Assembly: GCA_965213545.1 (NCBI GenBank)
Contig: CBDBZL010000002.1
Location: forward strand, 1,736,001-1,800,000
Length of the DNA stretch: 64,000 bases
Direction of reading: 5' to 3'
Origin: CBDBZL01 sp965213545
GTDB lineage: Bacteria > Pseudomonadota > Alphaproteobacteria > Sphingomonadales > Sphingomonadaceae
The notes under the pieces are model-generated. The model worked only from the letters and a program-made list of their open reading frames with translations, was not told where the DNA came from and did not search any database. Shown here piece by piece: positions 1 through 8,759 of the stretch (positions are counted from its first letter, which is position 1; the number at the start of each line of letters is the position of its first letter). The position numbers and the translations under genes were made by a program.

Positions 1-1
1 C

Positions 2-2143
2 GATGTCGTGCTGCTCGTCTTTGGTTTGGTAGCGGCCTTGGCGGTGCCGCTGATGCTGATCGAGGGCCGGCGACTATGGCGCGGCGAGGCGCTGGCGGAC
101 GAGCGGGCAATGCAACCGTCCAGGCGCGCAATCTGGCGCAACGCTGCGCTGCTGCTTGCCGCCTTTGTCCTGCTGTCCACTGCCACCTCGTTGGTCACCT
201 CGGCCCGCGACTGGGAGCTTCCGGCATCGGCGGGCGGGCTCGCCGGACTGATGGGCGCCGATGCGGTGACCGCGCTGGCCGCGCTCGTTCCGGGCGAATA
301 CCAGGTCTGGACCATGCTGGGCCTTGGCTTGTTGGCGCTGATCGGCGGGGCGCTGGCGCTGGCCGCGGTGCTGGCGTTCGACTGGGGACAGCTTGGCTCG
401 CACCTGCGCAGGCCTACTTGGCGCTGGCCGACCTGGCGTCCGGCATACCGAGCTACCCGAGCTAGTGCGGATACAGGCCTGGAGACGGGCCCGCGTGCAT
501 CGCGGTCCCGTCGGTCTCCGGCCACAACCCAAACCGCGCCCGAAGAGCGACGCGCGCCCGAGATCGCCGATCCAAGCACGCCGCCCACCCCGGCGCAGCC
601 CGGCGCGCCCAAGCAGAAGGATCTGTTCGCCTACTACGAGCTGCCTTCACTCGACCTGCTCGCCGATCCGCCGCCCGACAAGGCCCCGCCGCTCGACAAG
701 CTGGCGCTCGAGCGCAACGCCAGGCTGCTCGAGAGCGTGCTCGACGATTTTAACGTCAAGGGTGAGGTTACCGCGGTGCGCACGGGGCCGGTGGTGACGA
801 TGTACGAATTGGAGCCCGCACCCGGGACCAAGGCGGTGCGCGTAATCGGGCTGGCCGAGGACATCGCGCGCAATATGAGCGCCATTTCGGCGCGCGTCTC
901 GTCCATCCCCGGTCGCACGGTGATGGGGATCGAACTGCCCAACACGCGCCGCCAGACGGTGAGCTTCAAGGAGCTGGTGGCGAGCGAGGCGTTCGATGGC
1001 GCGCGCGGCGGTCTGCCGATGATTCTGGGCAAGGACATTGCCGGTGGCGCGGTGGTGGCCGATCTTGCCGCCATGCCGCATCTGCTGGTTGCCGGGACCA
1101 CCGGCTCGGGCAAGTCGGTCGGGCTCAACTGCATCCTGCTCTCGCTGCTCTATCGCTTCACGCCAGCCGAGATGCGCCTCATCCTCATTGATCCCAAGGT
1201 GCTCGAACTCAAGAGCTATGACGACATCCCGCACCTCTTGTCCCCCGTGGTCACCGAGCCCGCCAAGGCGGTGCGCGCGCTCAAATGGGCGGTGGAGGAA
1301 ATGGAGCGGCGCTACCGGATGATGAGCGACATCGGCGCGCGCAATCTCACCGGCTTCAACGAACGCGTGCGCGCGGCCGCGGCCAAGGGCAAGCCGCTAG
1401 GGCGCAGGGTGCAGACCGGTTTCGACCCCGAGACCGGCGAGGAGCTGATCGAGGAGGAACAGCTCGATTACCAGGCGCTGGAGATGATCGTACTGATCGT
1501 CGACGAGCTCGCCGACCTGATGGTGACCGTGGGCAAGGAGATCGAGGTGCTGATCCAGCGCCTGTCGCAGAAGAGCCGCGCGGCGGGAATCCACCTCATC
1601 ATGGCGACGCAGCGCCCCAGTGTTGATGTCATCACCGGGGTCATCAAGGCCAACCTGCCCACCAGGATCAGCTTCCATGTGACCAGCCGGATCGACAGCC
1701 GCACGATCCTGGGCGAGCAGGGCGCCGAGCAGCTGCTGGGCAAGGGCGACATGCTCTACAAGCCCTCATCGGGCGCACTCGTGCGCGTGCACGGGCCGTT
1801 CGTGAGCGACGAGGAGGTCGAACACGTCGCGGCGCATTGGCGCGCGCAGGGCGAGCCCGCCTATGTCGGTAGCGTGACCGAAGAACCCGAGGATTCGCCG
1901 TTCGGCTTCGAGGACGACTTCACCGCCAGCGACAATCCGGAAGAGCGCAAATATCGCCAAGCGATCCAGATCGTGGTCGAGAACCAGAAGGCGAGCGGTT
2001 CCTGGCTCCAGCGCCAGATGGGCGTGGGCTACAACACGGCAGCCAAGTGGATCGAGCGGATGGAGGCGGACGGCCTTGTCGGCCCCGCCAATCACGTCGG
2101 CCGGCGCGAAATCTACCGCGACGCGGAGGGCAATCCGCTTTGA
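2..2143 (+). CDS. ftsK: DNA translocase FtsK, 5'-truncated by the window edge
   Basis: Septal DNA pump that moves chromosome ends across the division septum and activates XerCD recombination at dif. The frame is open to the window edge, so the true start lies upstream; a GTG at 8 is only an internal codon. Three N-terminal membrane segments are visible (about residues 2-18, 45-63 and 100-123), then a Pro/Ala/Arg-rich linker. The motor follows: Walker A GTTGSGKS near residue 362 and Walker B IVLIVDELADL near residue 493. The C-terminal winged-helix gamma domain (from about residue 650, GSWLQRQMGVGYNTAAKWIE) would read the polarity sequences. At least 713 residues are present, close to the usual 750-800, so only a few dozen are missing. 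Family assignment is secure. Confidence 0.97.
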   Translation, partial: DVVLLVFGLVAALAVPLMLIEGRRLWRGEALADERAMQPSRRAIWRNAALLLAAFVLLSTATSLVTSARDWELPASAGGLAGLMGADAVTALAALVPGEYQVWTMLGLGLLALIGGALALAAVLAFDWGQLGSHLRRPTWRWPTWRPAYRATRASADTGLETGPRASRSRRSPATTQTAPEERRAPEIADPSTPPTPAQPGAPKQKDLFAYYELPSLDLLADPPPDKAPPLDKLALERNARLLESVLDDFNVKGEVTAVRTGPVVTMYELEPAPGTKAVRVIGLAEDIARNMSAISARVSSIPGRTVMGIELPNTRRQTVSFKELVASEAFDGARGGLPMILGKDIAGGAVVADLAAMPHLLVAGTTGSGKSVGLNCILLSLLYRFTPAEMRLILIDPKVLELKSYDDIPHLLSPVVTEPAKAVRALKWAVEEMERRYRMMSDIGARNLTGFNERVRAAAAKGKPLGRRVQTGFDPETGEELIEEEQLDYQALEMIVLIVDELADLMVTVGKEIEVLIQRLSQKSRAAGIHLIMATQRPSVDVITGVIKANLPTRISFHVTSRIDSRTILGEQGAEQLLGKGDMLYKPSSGALVRVHGPFVSDEEVEHVAAHWRAQGEPAYVGSVTEEPEDSPFGFEDDFTASDNPEERKYRQAIQIVVENQKASGSWLQRQMGVGYNTAAKWIERMEADGLVGPANHVGRREIYRDAEGNPL

Positions 2144-2211
2144 ACGAACGTCGTCTAATGGTCGCAAGCAGACGTTATAGTATCGCCATCCTATAATAGG
2201 ACAAACAAAGG

Positions 2212-2240
2212 TTGACGGTCGGTCGATCGTCCGATATTGT
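2212..2240 (+). promoter_or_regulatory. putative sigma70-type promoter of the astacin cassette
   Basis: TTGACG (2212-2217), a 17-base spacer and TATTGT (2235-2240) lie in the AT-richer gap between ftsK and the metalloprotease gene. A second -10-like TATAAT occurs at 2192-2197 without a good -35. The expected start near 2247 would leave a leader of about 138 bases. Motif match only. Confidence 0.5.
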
Positions 2241-2384
2241 TCGACGTTACTAAGTTGAGTCGCATCAATCCGGCCAGTCAGCGGCGCATACAAGCCGGTG
2301 GTCGACAATAAGATGTTGCAGACTTGGGTCGCCCGAGAAAAAGAGCGTTACGTTCCGCTGTTCATGCAGTTTGGGAGACCATAG

Positions 2385-3635
2385 ATGGCTGATTTTGCTT
2401 CAAAAGATAAAGTTGCTGACGCGAAGCGAGCTGGCGGCGGCAATGGTGGTCGCAAGCGATCCGCTGAAGTCGGCGGGGGCGCAGCGAAGGAACGCGGCCC
2501 CGCGCTTGACGATGGCGAGGATGAGACCTGCTGGTTCCGCTCGTCCGACGATGTGCGCGAGGGCTACGTGCGCGGGATCGAGAGCTTTGCGGTCAAGCCT
2601 GTAACCTATAATGTGATCGACGGGATGGCGATCTTCGAAGGCGACATCGCGCTCGGCACACCCGAGGATGTCGATGAGGTCAAGCGTTCGGTCGAGAGCG
2701 AAAGCACGGGCGATGTGGCTGCGCTGGCGGACAGCGCCAACCCTGGCGAGATCGTTCATGGCGTGGGCATCGTGGGCCTGCGCTACCGCTGGCCGGGCGG
2801 GCTCGTGCCATACACCGTGGTAGCCAACTTGCGCACGGTAGTGGGCCAGGCGATTGCGCATTTCAGGACCAACACCGCGATCCGCTTTGTCGAGCGTACC
2901 ACAGCCAATGCGGCCAGATACCCCGATTACGTCTCCTTCGAGGAGCTTGACGGCTGCTGGTCGCAGGTCGGCCGGCAGGGTGGCAAACAGGCGATATCGC
3001 TTGGCAATGGATGCCGCACTTTGGGTATAGCGGTCCATGAGATCTGCCACGCGCTTGGTCTGTGGCACGAGCAGAGCCGTGAGGACCGGGATCGAAACGT
3101 GCGCGTCGTGTGGGCCAATATTCAGGAAGGCCGGCAGCACAATTTCAACCAGCACATCACCGACGGCGACGATATCGGTAATTATGACTTCAACAGCATC
3201 ATGCATTATGGCCGCACCGCTTTCTCACGCAACGGGCAGGAAACCATCGTGCCGGTGGGCGGCCAGACCATAGGCCAGCGCACAGGTCTCTCGGCGGGTG
3301 ACATCGCGGCGATCAGAGCGATGTATCCCGAACTCGAAACCTCGCGCAGCTGGCGCGGGACGCAGTTCACCAGCACCGTGCCCGGCAACGCGACACGCAA
3401 TTTCTTCACTCATAGCTGGCCCTCGCACTGGTTCGTGGTGTGGAACGCCATTCCCACCAGTCCACCGGTAGATGGTCCGGCTCAGCTCGAGCTCACCGTG
3501 CGTGTTTCACGCCAGGCGGACAGGGCGGCGGCAAGGCTGGTCAAGTACCATCTGACGGTACGCAATTTGACGGCCAGACCCGTGAGCTTCGCGGCTCGCT
3601 ACGAGGTGCTCGGCTGGCATCCCAGCTTCCAGTGA
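2385..3635 (+). CDS. astacin-family (M12A) zinc metalloprotease with an extra C-terminal domain
   Basis: Zinc endopeptidase of the astacin family. The full astacin signature HEICHALGLWHEQSREDRD starts at His218, giving three zinc-binding His and the general-base Glu. A SIMHYG Met-turn with its Tyr follows at about residue 270, so the catalytic core (about residues 120-315) looks intact. Residues 325-416 form a separate domain that recurs as a free protein two genes downstream (3990-4256). The N-terminus is Gly/Lys/Arg-rich and has no Sec signal peptide or membrane segment. The ATG at 2385 has GGGAG about ten bases upstream. It leads a four-gene same-strand cluster. The protease class is certain; substrate, cellular location and the role of the C-terminal domain are unknown. 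Confidence 0.9.
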   Translation: MADFASKDKVADAKRAGGGNGGRKRSAEVGGGAAKERGPALDDGEDETCWFRSSDDVREGYVRGIESFAVKPVTYNVIDGMAIFEGDIALGTPEDVDEVKRSVESESTGDVAALADSANPGEIVHGVGIVGLRYRWPGGLVPYTVVANLRTVVGQAIAHFRTNTAIRFVERTTANAARYPDYVSFEELDGCWSQVGRQGGKQAISLGNGCRTLGIAVHEICHALGLWHEQSREDRDRNVRVVWANIQEGRQHNFNQHITDGDDIGNYDFNSIMHYGRTAFSRNGQETIVPVGGQTIGQRTGLSAGDIAAIRAMYPELETSRSWRGTQFTSTVPGNATRNFFTHSWPSHWFVVWNAIPTSPPVDGPAQLELTVRVSRQADRAAARLVKYHLTVRNLTARPVSFAARYEVLGWHPSFQ

Positions 3636-3652
3636 TAAGAAGGGAAAGAACG

Positions 3653-3967
3653 ATGCGCATCATCATCGAAGCCGGCGACATTGCTGGTTCGCAAGGCCAG
3701 GCCTCCATGTCCGGGTCCACCGACATCGCGGACGGCAGCACGCCGGGCCAGGATGGCGGCGCCGGCCCCGACAATTGGGGCGGCAACGGGCAGGACATTG
3801 CCGGCGATGATACCGGCCCGCCGCCCCAGGCCCTACTCGCCGCGATCGCCGAAGCCGGCGGGGGCATCAGCGGCGGCAGCGACAACGCGAGACAATCAAG
3901 CAACGGGCAGCATACCGCGCAGGACGAAGGCGAGGATGCCGGCGCCGGGCCGGACGACAAGAGCTGA
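3653..3967 (+). CDS. small acidic Gly/Asp/Ser-rich protein of the astacin cassette
   Basis: Encodes 104 residues that I do not recognise. The ATG at 3653 follows AAGGGAAAG at a good distance and lies 17 bases after the protease stop. After a short start (MRIIIEAGDIAG) the chain is low-complexity: rich in Gly, Asp, Ser, Ala, Gln and Asn, with no Cys and one Trp. A short Ala/Leu-rich helical stretch (PPPQALLAAIAEAGGG, about residues 57-72) interrupts it. There is no signal peptide, and no calcium-binding RTX nonapeptide is visible. Its position between the protease and the free C-terminal-domain gene suggests a functional link, for example a substrate or a carrier. That is inference. Translation is supported by the start site and tight spacing, but composition alone cannot prove it. 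Confidence 0.6.
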   Translation: MRIIIEAGDIAGSQGQASMSGSTDIADGSTPGQDGGAGPDNWGGNGQDIAGDDTGPPPQALLAAIAEAGGGISGGSDNARQSSNGQHTAQDEGEDAGAGPDDKS

Positions 3968-3989
3968 ACGAGAGATAAGGAGCAAGCGC

Positions 3990-4256
3990 ATGGCAATTCG
4001 CTTCGGAACACAATTCACCGGCACGGTGGCCCCCAACTCCACCCGCACCTGGTTCACCCATAGTTGGAATGCGGAGAACAACGTGGTTTGGAGCTGCATT
4101 CCAACCGCACCGGTGGTCGACGGACCCGCGCAACTCGAATGGACCGTGCGCGCTGCGCGGCAGACTGCAACGCTCGTCAAATGGTTCATCAGCGTTCGCA
4201 ACGTCAGTCACGCGCCGGTCAGCTTCCAGGCGCGCTACGCCATTCTGAATGGCTGA
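3990..4256 (+). CDS. stand-alone copy of the astacin protein's C-terminal domain
   Basis: An 88-residue protein whose whole length aligns with residues 325-416 of the protease at 2385-3635. By eye about 50 of 83 positions are identical, including GTQFT, FTHSW, VVW, IPT, VDGPAQLE, LVK, VRN and PVSF. The ATG at 3990 has a strong ribosome site, AAGGAG at 3978-3983. No signal peptide is seen. The alternating hydrophobic pattern and many Thr/Val/Trp suggest a compact beta-sandwich. It could be a binding partner, a competitor of the fused domain or a structural subunit. The last bases overlap the next gene by 8. The duplication is seen directly; the function is not known. Confidence 0.8.
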   Translation: MAIRFGTQFTGTVAPNSTRTWFTHSWNAENNVVWSCIPTAPVVDGPAQLEWTVRAARQTATLVKWFISVRNVSHAPVSFQARYAILNG

Positions 4257-4614
4257 ACGAGGGGTGAGCACCACGCGCGCCGTCACCGGCGATGTGGTGC
4301 TTGCCGCGCCGGTCAAGCGCGCTGGCACTCGGTTGCGCGTGCTCATCGAGGACGTCTCGCGCGTCGATGGTGCGGCGCGAGTGGTGGCTGAGGCGGTACT
4401 GATCCTGGATGCGCAGCACGCGGCTGGCGAGCAGCTGCCCTTTGCACTGACCGTGATCGATCCCAACCCTGCTGCCCGCTATTCGGTGCGCGCCCATCTC
4501 GATGCGAACGACAGCGGCGAAACCAGCGAGGGCGATCAGATATCCATTGCCGCACATCCGGTTCTGGAGACCGACGCGAGCGAGCCTGTAAGGGTCATGC
4601 TGGCCGCCATTTAA
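4249..4614 (+). CDS. YbaY/YscW-like domain protein
   Basis: A 121-residue protein with the pattern of the YbaY/YscW (type III secretion lipoprotein-chaperone-like) beta-domain family: VTGDVVLA near the start, LIEDVSRVDGAARVVAE, LPFALTV, NPAARYSVRAHLD and a final HPVLETD. Family members are usually outer-membrane lipoproteins, but here no signal peptide or lipobox is seen. It starts at ATG 4249 inside the end of the previous gene, or at GTG 4264, which would remove the overlap. The overlap suggests translational coupling and makes it the last gene of the cassette. The family call is by remembered motif pattern and is moderate. Confidence 0.65.
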   Translation: MAERGVSTTRAVTGDVVLAAPVKRAGTRLRVLIEDVSRVDGAARVVAEAVLILDAQHAAGEQLPFALTVIDPNPAARYSVRAHLDANDSGETSEGDQISIAAHPVLETDASEPVRVMLAAI

Positions 4615-4991
4615 CTTTGCAAACCGCCGCTTGAACAAGGCGACGCGGACCCTTGTAGCGGCGTGTTTTGCCGGCAACCGCATCCGCTCCGTACGCGAAG
4701 GCGCAGGCTCGAGTAGGAAGGCGTTGTTCGACTGCTTTGATGGTTCCGACCGCGGTCTTCGATGGGGCAGTTAGGGCGCACCGGACCAGCAAGCGCTCTT
4801 GCCTTATTATCGGAGGCCTTCGACCGGATGGGCCCCGCCGTTGCCCGATCCCAATCCGAGCAAGTTGGGCATCAAACCCTTTGGCTATGGCTTGACAGTC
4901 ATCTTGCGATATTTGCACTGCACAGCGAGTTTTATGCGCCAGCCTTGCCTATGACGGCGCAACGGGCGTGCGGTTCAGGAGTTTGTTCACG
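4615..4991. other. 377-base gap between the astacin cassette and ald
   Basis: No convincing gene, RNA or terminator was seen. Short open frames on both strands here (about 4595-4918 minus, 4668-4895 plus) have Arg/Pro/Ala-rich translations typical of non-coding GC-rich DNA and lack ribosome sites. It presumably holds the ald promoter, but I could not find a clear -35/-10 pair. Confidence 0.5.
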
Positions 4992-6107
4992 ATGCGAATC
5001 GGTTGTCCGCGCGAAATCAAGAACTGGGAATATCGTATCGGTCTGACCCCTGAGAGCGCCAAGGAACTGGTGCGCGCGGGGAACGAGGTGTGGATCGAGG
5101 CCGGTGCGGGACTGGGTATCGGCGCCAGCGACGCGCAATATCAGGCGAGCGGCGCGCGTATCGTCGACGGACCCGAGCCGATCTTCGCTGAATGCGAGAT
5201 GGTGGTGAAGGTCAAGGACCCGCTCGCCGTGGAGCGCGCACGGCTGCGCAAAGATCAGATCCTGTACACCTATCTTCACCTTGCCCCCGACCCCGACCAG
5301 ACGCGCGATCTGGTCGGTTCAGGGGTAACCGCGATCGCCTATGAGACGGTAACCGGGCTGGGTGGCACGCTGCCGCTGTTAAAACCCATGAGTCAGGTGG
5401 CCGGCCGGATGAGCATCCAGGCAGGCGCCACCGCGCTCGAGAAGGTGAATGGCGGGCGCGGCGTTCTGCTTGGTGGCGTTCCCGGCGTACTGCCGGGCGT
5501 CGTGGTGGTGGTCGGCGGCGGCGTGGTCGGCTTCAATGCGGCGCAAATGGCGGCGGGCCTGGGCGCCAATGTCACCATCATGGACCGCAATCCCGAAGTG
5601 CTCGAGCGTGTCGGCACCCATTTCGAATCGCGCGCCAGCACCCGGTTTTCCAACCAGGCCAATCTAGAAGAAGCGCTGTGCGAGGCCGACCTTATCATCG
5701 GCGCGGTGCTGATCCCCGGCGCCTCGGCACCCAAGCTGGTGACGCGCGAAATGCTCAAATGCATGAAGCCGGGCTCGGTGCTGGTGGATGTGGCGATTGA
5801 TCAGGGCGGCTGTTTTGAAACCAGCCATCCGACCACGCATGATGATCCCACCTATGTGATCGACGAGGTGGTCCACTATTGCGTCGCCAACATGCCCGGT
5901 GCGGTCGCCCGCACTAGCACCTACGCGCTCAACAATGTTACCTTGCCGCATGCGATGCGAATTGCTGAGCTCGGCTGGCGCGGAGCGATGCACGCCGATC
6001 CGCACCTGGCACAGGGGCTCAACGTCCATGCCGGCCACGTGACCTATCCGGCCGTGGCCAACGAACTGGGCTATACAGCGCTTTCGTTAACCGATGCGCT
6101 TTCCTGA
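4992..6107 (+). CDS. ald: alanine dehydrogenase
   Basis: NAD-dependent enzyme (EC 1.4.1.1) that interconverts L-alanine and pyruvate plus ammonia. It is 371 residues, the normal family length. It shows the N-terminal [20 protein letters not shown], the substrate-site region YTYLHLAPD, and the Rossmann motif [17 protein letters not shown] at about residues 170-186. The C-terminal block [15 protein letters not shown] is typical of Ald rather than of transhydrogenase PntA, which would be longer. The start at ATG 4992 was chosen over an in-frame upstream codon because homologues begin MRIG/MIIG. It stands alone and can serve alanine catabolism or ammonia assimilation. Confidence 0.95.
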   Translation: MRIGCPREIKNWEYRIGLTPESAKELVRAGNEVWIEAGAGLGIGASDAQYQASGARIVDGPEPIFAECEMVVKVKDPLAVERARLRKDQILYTYLHLAPDPDQTRDLVGSGVTAIAYETVTGLGGTLPLLKPMSQVAGRMSIQAGATALEKVNGGRGVLLGGVPGVLPGVVVVVGGGVVGFNAAQMAAGLGANVTIMDRNPEVLERVGTHFESRASTRFSNQANLEEALCEADLIIGAVLIPGASAPKLVTREMLKCMKPGSVLVDVAIDQGGCFETSHPTTHDDPTYVIDEVVHYCVANMPGAVARTSTYALNNVTLPHAMRIAELGWRGAMHADPHLAQGLNVHAGHVTYPAVANELGYTALSLTDALS

Positions 6108-6248
6108 CTGAGCGGGATAATTCAGCGGACCCGGTGTGAACCAGCCGGTGTGCCCGTTGCGCCCATTCTCGCGATCAGGTTGTCGGCACCTATTTTGTTT
6201 GATCCGCGTTTACCGATTATAGACCGATAGTGGCGTACGCGCTCGCCT

Positions 6249-7988
6249 ATGGCAGCGTTTGCGGCAGCATCGGCGAGGCGTGGGCGAATTGCACGCTGGC
6301 TTCTGGCCGTGCTGGCTATTTGCGTTCTGGCTTCCGGTATCGAACCGACCAGCGCCGCCGACAGCGAACCGTTGAGCACGTCGAAGTTGTGCCACGCCTT
6401 TTCCGATCTTAATCTCACGATGGCCGAGGCGCCCGGCGCGCTGGACTGGGTGTGCGACGACATCAGCACAAATATCCCGCGCGATGCGGTATGGCTGCGC
6501 TTTGCCGACTGGAACGGCAAGGAGCCACCACGCCACCTGGTGCTGCGAAACGGCTTGTTCGAGCGTATCACGATATCGCAAGTAAGCGCATCGGGGGTGG
6601 AGCGCTCGTTTCACTACTGGCCCGGTGATGCCCAATTGCTCAAAGCAATGCCTCGCTTCGCGCTGCCTTTGCCGCCTGTCGCCCCGAGCACGACTGCCTT
6701 CCTAGTGCGGATCGAGCGACCGCTCACTCCAATAATGGCGCAGGACGCGCAGCTCGTGGTCGAACCGCGTGATGCTTTCGTGCCGCTTACGGTGGTCATG
6801 ATTGCCATGGCTGCAGGTGTGCTCGTCATGCCGTTGCTGATGGACATCTCTGCGTATCTGGCGCTGCGCGAGCGCTTTGTTGTCACCCATGCCGGGCTTG
6901 GCGCATCGTTTTTGGCTTTCGTTCTCTTTCAGAGCGGTATCGCCGGCACATTCAGCTCCATTTCCATGGCTGGAACGGCAATCGCCGCGCCTTTTGCTTG
7001 GGCCATGGCGGCAGGCTTCATCGGCCTGTTCATCGTCGAATTCATGGAAAAAGGCGTCCTGCCGCGATGGCTCGATCGCCTAGTGAGGATGGTGTCTTTC
7101 GTCGCACTACTTGGCGGCGGGATCAGCGCGCTCTTGCTCGACCCTTTGCGTCCTTCGATTTTCTTCATTTATACGCTGGTGCTTGTGCCGCTGACACCGA
7201 TCTATCTGTTGGCGATCGGCGTTGGGCTGAAACGCGGCAGCCGTGCCGCTATGTTCCTGGCGGCGGGATGGGGTCCTACCTTTGTCCTGTCGGCGGGAAT
7301 ATTTTTGCGCGGGCTGGGTCTTTACGAAGGCTTCGAATTCTTCAATTTCTGGGTATTCTTCGCTTTCGCCTTCGAAAGCATCGTCTTCTCGCTCGGTGTG
7401 GCCGATCGCTTCTTGTCAATGCGCCGCGAGCGTGACCAGGCGATCGTCAAGGCGCGCACACTCAAGCAATTGTCGGAACGCGATTCCCTGACCGGATTGC
7501 TCAATCGCCGGGTTATCGAGGACCGTTTCGCAATGCTGCGCGAGGAAGGTTTCTGCGCGCTTGCGGTGGTCGATCTCGATCATTTCAAGCGCATCAATGA
7601 CACGCTCGGTCACGCGACCGGCGACAAGGTGCTCAAGGTGGTGGGCAAGGTGCTGCAAGGCGATGACGAACATATGATGGCCTTCCGCATGGGCGGGGAG
7701 GAGTTCGTTCTGCTGCTGCGCGGGGGCGATTGTGTTCGCCGTGCCGAGGAGCGCCGCCAGCAAATCGCCCGGGCAATAGCGATGGAGGATCTTGGCTGTC
7801 TGGTGACAGCGAGCATGGGGCTTATCGAACTGAGCGGCGGGGCGTTGCACGATGCCAATCTCTCGACGCTTTATGCCCGCGCCGATCGCCTGCTCTATCA
7901 GGCGAAGGCATCGGGCCGCAACCGGATGGTCAACGAACGGATCCGGGTGTTCCAGCCGCGCACCGGTGAGCGCCGCGTCGCTGCCTGA
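6249..7988 (+). CDS. membrane-bound diguanylate cyclase (7TMR-DISM-like sensor plus GGDEF)
   Basis: Makes the second messenger cyclic di-GMP from two GTP. An N-terminal signal or anchor segment (about residues 15-35) precedes an extracytoplasmic sensor region. Seven to eight membrane helices (about residues 175-390) follow, resembling the 7TMR-DISM arrangement. After a short coiled linker (MRRERDQAIVKARTLKQLSE) comes the GGDEF domain, with DSLTGLLNRR and the active-site signature GGEEF near residue 481, so catalysis is expected. The product-inhibition site RxxD, normally five residues before GGEEF, is absent (the sequence there is DEHM). The gene lies alone between ald and a convergent thioesterase gene. 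The input signal is unknown. Confidence 0.9.
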   Translation: MAAFAAASARRGRIARWLLAVLAICVLASGIEPTSAADSEPLSTSKLCHAFSDLNLTMAEAPGALDWVCDDISTNIPRDAVWLRFADWNGKEPPRHLVLRNGLFERITISQVSASGVERSFHYWPGDAQLLKAMPRFALPLPPVAPSTTAFLVRIERPLTPIMAQDAQLVVEPRDAFVPLTVVMIAMAAGVLVMPLLMDISAYLALRERFVVTHAGLGASFLAFVLFQSGIAGTFSSISMAGTAIAAPFAWAMAAGFIGLFIVEFMEKGVLPRWLDRLVRMVSFVALLGGGISALLLDPLRPSIFFIYTLVLVPLTPIYLLAIGVGLKRGSRAAMFLAAGWGPTFVLSAGIFLRGLGLYEGFEFFNFWVFFAFAFESIVFSLGVADRFLSMRRERDQAIVKARTLKQLSERDSLTGLLNRRVIEDRFAMLREEGFCALAVVDLDHFKRINDTLGHATGDKVLKVVGKVLQGDDEHMMAFRMGGEEFVLLLRGGDCVRRAEERRQQIARAIAMEDLGCLVTASMGLIELSGGALHDANLSTLYARADRLLYQAKASGRNRMVNERIRVFQPRTGERRVAA

Positions 7989-8088
7989 CCCGGACGGCGC
8001 GAGCGGCTGGCATAATTCGCCGCCGAACCAAGCAAGATAGCCGGACTAGAGCGCCCAACGATCCCGCCAAACGCCTTACGCACTCAAC

Positions 8089-8490
8089 CTATGGCGCCTT
8101 CAGGAAGCGTGCGGCGAGTGCGGGTGGCACCCGGGCCAGCTTTCCAGTGGCGCGTTCGACCATTGCCCAGGTCGTCGCCGCGCGGACCAGTTCACGACCC
8201 GAAGCATCGGTAAAGGTGATATGGCGGACAAAGCGGCTGCCTCGCGGCGGATCGCGAATTTCGGTCGTGCCGGTCGCGCGTTCGCCCAGCCCGATATTGC
8301 CGCGATAGTCGATCTCGTGCCGGGTGACGATCCAGCCATACGCCTCGATATGCTCGGGCGCGGCATCGGCCAGCCAGTGCGCGCCTGCCAGCTCCTCCAT
8401 CCAGCGCACCCATATTGTGTTGTTGACATGGCCGTTCTCGTCGATCTGCTCGGGACCGGCCAGAAAGCTCATCGAATACGCGCTGCCCAT
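8089..8490 (-). CDS. acyl-CoA thioesterase, hotdog fold (YbgC / 4-hydroxybenzoyl-CoA thioesterase type)
   Basis: A 133-residue single-hotdog protein. The region around PEQIDENGHVNNTIWVRWME carries the Asp/Asn-Gly-His-Val-Asn active-site pattern, and EIDYRGNIGLGE is the usual mid-domain strand. These proteins hydrolyse acyl-CoA thioesters in the cytoplasm, and substrate cannot be told from sequence. Length matches the family. It starts at ATG 8490, with an alternative ATG six codons in. It converges on the cyclase gene and is transcribed in the same direction as the S9 peptidase 269 bases upstream, too far to assume an operon. Confidence 0.88.
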   Translation of the reverse strand: MGSAYSMSFLAGPEQIDENGHVNNTIWVRWMEELAGAHWLADAAPEHIEAYGWIVTRHEIDYRGNIGLGERATGTTEIRDPPRGSRFVRHITFTDASGRELVRAATTWAMVERATGKLARVPPALAARFLKAP

Positions 8491-8759
8491 CTGCTCTCTA
8501 TCCGTCCGAACGTCGAACGATCCCTACGAGCACTATAGGTGAGGAGGCAGGTCAGACCGGCAAGCGGCATACCAGTGAGCGGCTGGCGGCGGCGCTGGAA
8601 GGACCTGAAATCGCCGGAATGAAGGATGTTGGTCGCAGCGTCCACCTGGTCGCAGGATGATAAGACGAGCCTGCCGCCAACTGACGATCTCGTTGATGCC
8701 CAGGATTGCGCGCCCACACTTCGCCCTCCCAACCAAGGTCCGCCCGGACAGGCGTGCTG

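Noticed and set aside
4595..4918. 107-codon minus-strand frame in the gap before ald
   Set aside because: No ribosome site, Arg/Ala-rich translation, overlaps the end of the YbaY-like gene; treated as non-coding.
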